Shown here: one piece after another, positions 42,783 through 46,263 of the stretch
Layout of the letters: each line of letters opens with the position of its first letter
Position numbering within the stretch: the first letter of the stretch is position 1
DNA from: Clostridiales bacterium
GTDB lineage: Bacteria; Bacillota; Clostridia; Christensenellales; Aristaeellaceae
Length of the DNA: 46,263 nucleotides
Assembly: GCA_012517815.1 (NCBI GenBank)
Contig: JAAYUF010000070.1
Location: 1 to 46,263, forward strand
Direction: 5' to 3'
Made by a program: the position numbers and the translations under genes
The notes under the pieces: generated by a model
Seen by the model: the letters and a program-made list of their open reading frames with translations, nothing else
Databases searched by the model: none
What the model was told of the DNA's origin: nothing

Positions 42783-43712
42783 TCATGAACCCTTGTGACC
42801 GGGCTTCAGATAGCGGCTCAGGCCGTTAACCATGCCGCCGGCAGGGCGGCTTTCTCCGGCGGGCGGCGAAAGCAGCCGTTCCAGCAGCCCGTCGTCCGGC
42901 CGATCCTCCGGGTCGAGGCTGAGGGTTTTCTGGATCAGCCAGCGGTAAGCGGTGGGAAGCGTAGACGAAAGCTCTGCCGCTTCGCCGGCGAGCACGGCCT
43001 CGTACACATAGGCGCGGCCGTCCGCTCCGGTTTCCGGCAGGCGTCCGGTCCAGAGCTTGTGCGCGATCAGCCCGAAGGCGAAGGTGTCCAGCCGTCGCGT
43101 CAGCGTCCGCGGTTCGCCCAGCATCCGCAGAAACGTCTCCGGGGCCAGGTAGACCGGATCGCCCTCAATATCGCGCGGCTCGGCGGGCGGATCGTCCTCC
43201 AGAAAGCCGCTGTCAAAATCAATCAGCCGCACGCGGTAACGTTCCCCCTCGCGCTGCAACAACACGTGCTCGGGTTTCAGGTCGGCGTGAACCACCCCCT
43301 GCGCGTGCAGGCGGCCCAGGCAGCGGGCAAGCTCGTAGAGCAGCTGCCGGGACATCCGGGGCGGAAGCGCCCCCAGCGTATCGAACGTGTCATAGGGGGT
43401 TTGCACATACTCCGACGCGGCGTAGTAGCGCCCGTCGAACATGAAAAAATCGACCACGGGCACCGCGCAGTCGCCCAGCGCGCACAGGAGCGCCTCATAC
43501 AGGGCGCGCTTGCGCCGCTCGAAAACCGCGCAGCGCTCCATCTGCCTGCGGCGCAGGGTTTGAGACACCGAAGCGGACGCGGCTGGCCGAACCGGTGTGA
43601 GAAACTGCTTGAGGAAGAACCGCCGGCCGCCCTTGCGCGCGACGCACCACAGGGCGCTGCCGCTGCCCGCGGTCGCAAACGGCGTTTCGCACTCATAGAC
43701 GCCAATCCGCAT
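42783..43712 (-). CDS. Serine/threonine protein kinase-like protein
   Basis: A 309-residue single-domain kinase without transmembrane helix. The ATP Lys lies in RRFFLKQFLTP; the catalytic loop is VVHADLKPEHVLL (HAD in place of HRD, and His in place of the usual Asn); the metal motif is LIDFDSG in place of DFG; DPVYLAPETFLR is the APE segment. The catalytic Asp and the DFD Asp remain, so activity is plausible. A conserved Arg typical of the F-helix region is in the RRLDTFAFGLIAHKLWTG part. Start 43712 has GAGGAGGG upstream and overlaps the phosphatase gene by 20 bp. Third gene of a vWA-PP2C-kinase operon, matching the published TerY-P triad order of domains. Confidence 0.87.
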   Translation of the reverse strand: MRIGVYECETPFATAGSGSALWCVARKGGRRFFLKQFLTPVRPAASASVSQTLRRRQMERCAVFERRKRALYEALLCALGDCAVPVVDFFMFDGRYYAASEYVQTPYDTFDTLGALPPRMSRQLLYELARCLGRLHAQGVVHADLKPEHVLLQREGERYRVRLIDFDSGFLEDDPPAEPRDIEGDPVYLAPETFLRMLGEPRTLTRRLDTFAFGLIAHKLWTGRLPETGADGRAYVYEAVLAGEAAELSSTLPTAYRWLIQKTLSLDPEDRPDDGLLERLLSPPAGESRPAGGMVNGLSRYLKPGHKGS

Positions 43713-44697
43713 GGCGACCCTCCTCATCCGGTTCGTAGCCCTGCCGGTAATCCGCCCACAGCCCGCGCGCAAAATCGATATTCTGCCGGCGGCGACGCAC
43801 GGGCGTCACGAAGGTCGACTGGAGCGCGGCCCGCCGCTTGGCAAAGCAGGCCTGCAGCGTCTCGAAGCGATCCACGCCGTAACAGACCAGCGCAAGCGTG
43901 CAATCGTCGCTGGCCAGCCCGCCCAGCGCCTTTTGCAGGCGGCTTTGCCAACTTTCCAGATCTCTTGCCGCCTGCAGGGTGGAAAGCAGCAGAAGCTCAA
44001 ACTCCATCGGCGTGGGCAGGTAGCCAAACGCGCCGTCGGTCGCGGTGATGACCACGCAGGGCTTGTCGAGCGTCAGGCCGAAGGTATCGATCACAAAATC
44101 GCCGTCGGCGTTGACCATGTTGCTTAGCCGCGAGTCCCGGTACAGGTTCTCCATCGCGTCGGCGCGCCCGACCACGTGATCCGCCGTGCATTGGCGCAGA
44201 CCGTCGGGGGTGAGCACATAGCCCCGGCTGTCGCCCGCCCAGAAAAACACGGACGAAAGGCGCTTGGGATCGCGCGCGTCCACAAGGGAAATGCACAGGG
44301 TAGTCGGCAGCGTGCGCTGCAGGCCGCGCATGATGACGCGGGAGCCGTTCTCGTTATGGTATTGCTCGTGAAACGCCGTAAACCGCTCCCGAAGGGCCGC
44401 CTGCAGAAGCCCGGCGCACTGAGCCGCCTCGGCCGCCGCGGCGGGCAGGCGACGGCCGTCCAGCGCGGATACCCATTCGCGCACGCAGGATACGGCCAGC
44501 CGGGCGGCGGCGAACGCTTCGGTGTGGTTGTCCAGCCTGGCGTACCGGCGCGAGACGATGCCCCCGCAGCCGTCCGCCACGCATAAAAGGCCGCCGTGCG
44601 CATCGGTTTCGGCGGCATAACTGTCCTCGCCCTGTCCGGGTACGGTTTCATGGTAGACGATCAGGCGTTTTCCGTTGATCTCGTGATGTTCACTCGT
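43693..44697 (-). CDS. PP2C-type protein phosphatase, probable ACG start
   Basis: Metal-dependent Ser/Thr phosphatase, 334 residues if read from 44697. Motifs in order: PGQGEDSYAAET (first metal Asp), LLCVADGCGG, VFFWAGDSRGYVLTPDGLRQCTADH, ITATDGAFGYL and SDDCTLALV. The frame is open and PP2C-like back to a TGA at 44701-44703, but no ATG, GTG or TTG occurs before an internal GTG at 44580, which would delete the first metal site. The best candidate is ACG at 44697, giving M-S-E-H-H-E-I, with GGGAG nine bases upstream; it looks like a mutated ATG. A sequencing error is possible. It is flanked by the vWA gene (73 bp away) and the kinase gene (overlap). Confidence 0.8.
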   Translation of the reverse strand, partial: TSEHHEINGKRLIVYHETVPGQGEDSYAAETDAHGGLLCVADGCGGIVSRRYARLDNHTEAFAAARLAVSCVREWVSALDGRRLPAAAAEAAQCAGLLQAALRERFTAFHEQYHNENGSRVIMRGLQRTLPTTLCISLVDARDPKRLSSVFFWAGDSRGYVLTPDGLRQCTADHVVGRADAMENLYRDSRLSNMVNADGDFVIDTFGLTLDKPCVVITATDGAFGYLPTPMEFELLLLSTLQAARDLESWQSRLQKALGGLASDDCTLALVCYGVDRFETLQACFAKRRAALQSTFVTPVRRRRQNIDFARGLWADYRQGYEPDEEGRHADWRL

Positions 44698-44770
44698 CGC
44701 TCAACACTCCCGACGGCCCGGCGAGCCCGGCCATTTCAAGGCCTCGGCCCGCGGCGGGCGGCATCCCGGT

Positions 44771-45451
44771 TCAGATGGTGTTGCACACCGCGTCGATCAC
44801 CTGCTGGTACTCCAGTTCCGCCAGCCCTTCGCTGACGGTCTGCACATGAATCACCTGCGACCATTCGGCCGAAATGCGGTTCCATTCCGGCGCGTCGGGC
44901 GCGAAGATCAGCAGGCGCTTGGCGCTTTCGTCCATCGCGCCGCCCAGCTGCTCGTCTTCCCACCACAGCGTCAGCTCCTCAAAGTTGTCGGCCATGCGCT
45001 CGGGGTACCAGGGCGCGATCTTCCCGTGCCCCAGCTCGTGGGTGGGCGCGTCCGACCATACGACGATGATGTGGCGCTTCTTGACGCCTTCCCTGGTCCA
45101 ATCGCTGCGGATGGCATAGGCCAGCGCCTCCATGCCGTCCTCGGGGATATCGCCGCCTCCCTTGGCGGTGATGCCGTTCACGCACTCAAAAAAAGCGCGA
45201 TCCTGCGCCGGCAGAACAAAAAAATCGCTCGCCAGCATCGCCTGTTCGCCGTCGGCCACATAATCGCGGAAGGCGATCACGCGGATGCGCAGCTGGCTGA
45301 TAACCTTGCGTTTTTTTTCCATGGCGCCGGTGACGTCCTTGTACAGGCTGAGCGCGTTTTGCTTGACAAAGTCCAGCACATGGCGCATGCTGCCGGTCGC
45401 GTCGATGCAGAACACCATGTCCACATGGTAGGTGAGCTGATACTTTTCCAT
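44771..45451 (-). CDS. von Willebrand factor A domain protein (TerY/VwkA-like)
   Basis: A 226-residue cytoplasmic vWA protein. The metal-dependent adhesion site is visible: VDMVFCIDATGSMRHVL (D-x-T-x-S form), then NGITAKGGGDIPEDGMEALAYAI with the Thr and acidic residues, then VVWSDAPTHELGHGKI with the last Asp. The DATGSM and GGGDxPED pair is that of vWA proteins tied to kinases. It probably binds a protein partner in a Mg-dependent manner. ATG 45451 has GAAGGAGG six bases upstream. It is the first gene of the operon that continues with phosphatase and kinase, so it may present substrates to them. Confidence 0.9.
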   Translation of the reverse strand: MEKYQLTYHVDMVFCIDATGSMRHVLDFVKQNALSLYKDVTGAMEKKRKVISQLRIRVIAFRDYVADGEQAMLASDFFVLPAQDRAFFECVNGITAKGGGDIPEDGMEALAYAIRSDWTREGVKKRHIIVVWSDAPTHELGHGKIAPWYPERMADNFEELTLWWEDEQLGGAMDESAKRLLIFAPDAPEWNRISAEWSQVIHVQTVSEGLAELEYQQVIDAVCNTI

Positions 45452-45462
45452 GGGTTCCTCCT

Positions 45463-45504
45463 TCAGCGGAGCGGTTGGGTGCAATCAACTGTGTAATTCT
45501 TCAT
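45463..45504 (-). CDS. Possible 13-residue leader peptide
   Basis: MKNYTVDCTQPLR is preceded by GGAGG twelve bases upstream, a slightly long spacing. Its TGA stop runs into the GAAGGAGG of the vWA gene, so its translation could influence vWA translation. It is short enough to be chance. Confidence 0.25.
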   Translation of the reverse strand: MKNYTVDCTQPLR

Positions 45505-45639
45505 CCGAACCGTTTTTCCTCCGTGCCCGGGCCAAGTTGTGAAATTGCGGGGCCGCGCGCAGGAGGAAGGAAGCCGCCGCCTGTCGAACGTTACGGGTAC
45601 AACGGCGCAATCTGCGGCGCGGGGGTGTGGTAACGCGAT

Positions 45640-46263
45640 ATGAAATTCTGGAGAGCGTTGGGCGGCGTGCTTTGCTTTATCGGATGTCTGGCCGCGCTGG
45701 TGGGCCTTTTGGCGACGGCTCTGCCCATTATCGACAACGGCCAGATTCAACGGATCATCGATTCGTTTTCGGTGCAGACGCAGGACCGGATCATCAACGC
45801 GGTCAACGCGGCGATTCTGTTCTGCCTTCATAACAATTACCTCGTGTTCGGCATCGGCGCGGGCGTGTTGCTGCTGGGCGGGCTGATGAAGACCATCGCC
45901 GGCGGCGTGCTGTACGAGCGGTACCGTTCGCGCGCGCACAGCGCGTCCGCCGCGCCCGAGGCAACCGCCAAACGTGCGGCGCCCGCCGCGGAGCCGGCCG
46001 AGAGGCCGACCACCGCGCCCGTGGCGGCCTATACTCCCGGGGCGGAGGCCGGGCTTTCGCCCTACGCGGCCGCGGAATACGGCAAGGCGCTGGCCGGCGG
46101 CGCGCGCGGCAGTCAGGCTTCGGAGATCGCTAAAAAATACATGCCGCGCTCCATCATTTCTTCGGAGGAATTTGCGCGGCCCGAGGAACCGCCCGCGCAG
46201 CCCGAAATGCTGGCGCCGCTGCCCACTGAAGCCCGGCCTGCGGCGGCGCCTGAGGTCACGGAA
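45640..46263 (+). CDS. Membrane protein with Pro/Ala-rich tail (3' end beyond window)
   Basis: The first 208 codons of an open frame that runs off the window. It starts MKFWRALGGVLCFIGCLAALVGLLATALPII (first helix, residues 6-30), has an exposed loop DNGQIQRIIDSFSVQTQDRIINAVNAA, and a second helix at residues 62-90 (YLVFGIGAGVLLLGGLMKTIAGGVLY). The rest is a long Pro/Ala/Glu-rich, probably disordered cytoplasmic tail with KKYMPRSIISSEEF in it. The ribosome binding site is weak (GGGGGTGTGG). It is divergent from the TerY-like operon, and a link to it is possible but unproven. No family recognised. Confidence 0.65.
   Translation, partial: MKFWRALGGVLCFIGCLAALVGLLATALPIIDNGQIQRIIDSFSVQTQDRIINAVNAAILFCLHNNYLVFGIGAGVLLLGGLMKTIAGGVLYERYRSRAHSASAAPEATAKRAAPAAEPAERPTTAPVAAYTPGAEAGLSPYAAAEYGKALAGGARGSQASEIAKKYMPRSIISSEEFARPEEPPAQPEMLAPLPTEARPAAAPEVTE

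Noticed and set aside
44689-44712. Programmed +1 frameshift at GAG-TGA joining a TTG start to the PP2C frame
   Set aside because: The bases around the TGA are not slippery as in prfB (CTT TGA), and GGGAG lies only two bases from that TTG. An ACG start or a sequence error explains the data more simply.

Overview
The window looks like a chromosomal segment of a high-GC member of the Clostridia (Bacillota). Evidence: pyruvate,phosphate dikinase as a stand-alone gene, a type III glutamine synthetase, DUF1836 and YitT proteins, a GntR/LacI hybrid AraR repressor with Bacillus-type operators, Bacillus-type LexA boxes (GAAC-N4-GTTC), strong AGGAGG ribosome binding sites and sigma-A promoters. I cannot name genus or species. 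Coding density is moderate. Genes are separated by unusually long, GC-rich spacers that hold hairpins and short repeats rather than genes. I saw no rRNA, tRNA, transposase, phage gene or CRISPR array.

Layout. 1-2.97 kb: ppdK with its own promoter and terminator. 3.2-4.4 kb (minus): DUF1836 regulator and GNAT acetyltransferase, divergent from an SGNH hydrolase (4.5-5.3 kb). 5.4-5.6 kb: a candidate 6S-like RNA. 6.3-10.1 kb (minus): aroA-aroC-RumA-type methyltransferase operon. 10.5-11.1 kb (minus): Dabb-domain protein and a small conserved protein, divergent from 11.3-17.5 kb (plus): a degenerate GH127-like protein, a tRNA-dihydrouridine synthase and two related secreted proteins of unknown function. 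17.5-21.7 kb: a nitrogen module, glnN plus an ammonium transporter fused to a PII domain, with structured leaders. 22.1-23.5 kb (minus): DinB polymerase with three LexA-box-like sites. 23.8-24.15 kb: a 21-bp tandem repeat array behind a promoter. 24.6-25.4 kb: YitT. 26.1-30.2 kb: araR, araB, araD. 31.0-34.7 kb: glyoxalase, panE-like reductase with a molybdopterin-domain lipoprotein, and a DUF1801 protein. 34.9-37.4 kb: ABC-2 exporter. 37.4-41.6 kb: an N-formylglutamate-amidohydrolase-like protein, two tandem RimK-like ATP-grasp ligases and a WecE-like sugar aminotransferase, then an HdeD-like membrane protein. 42.4-42.6 kb: hairpin repeats. 42.8-45.5 kb (minus): vWA, PP2C phosphatase and protein kinase, a TerY-P-like triad. 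45.6 kb to the end: start of a membrane protein.

How the parts work together. The shikimate genes, araBD and glnN/amt are textbook metabolism with local regulation visible in the DNA. The least explained parts are the tandem ATP-grasp cluster, the phosphorylation triad (whose phosphatase seems to start at a non-ATG codon), the two secreted paralogues, and the RNA structures before glnN and amt. All family assignments come from reading motifs in the translated sequence; no database search was run.
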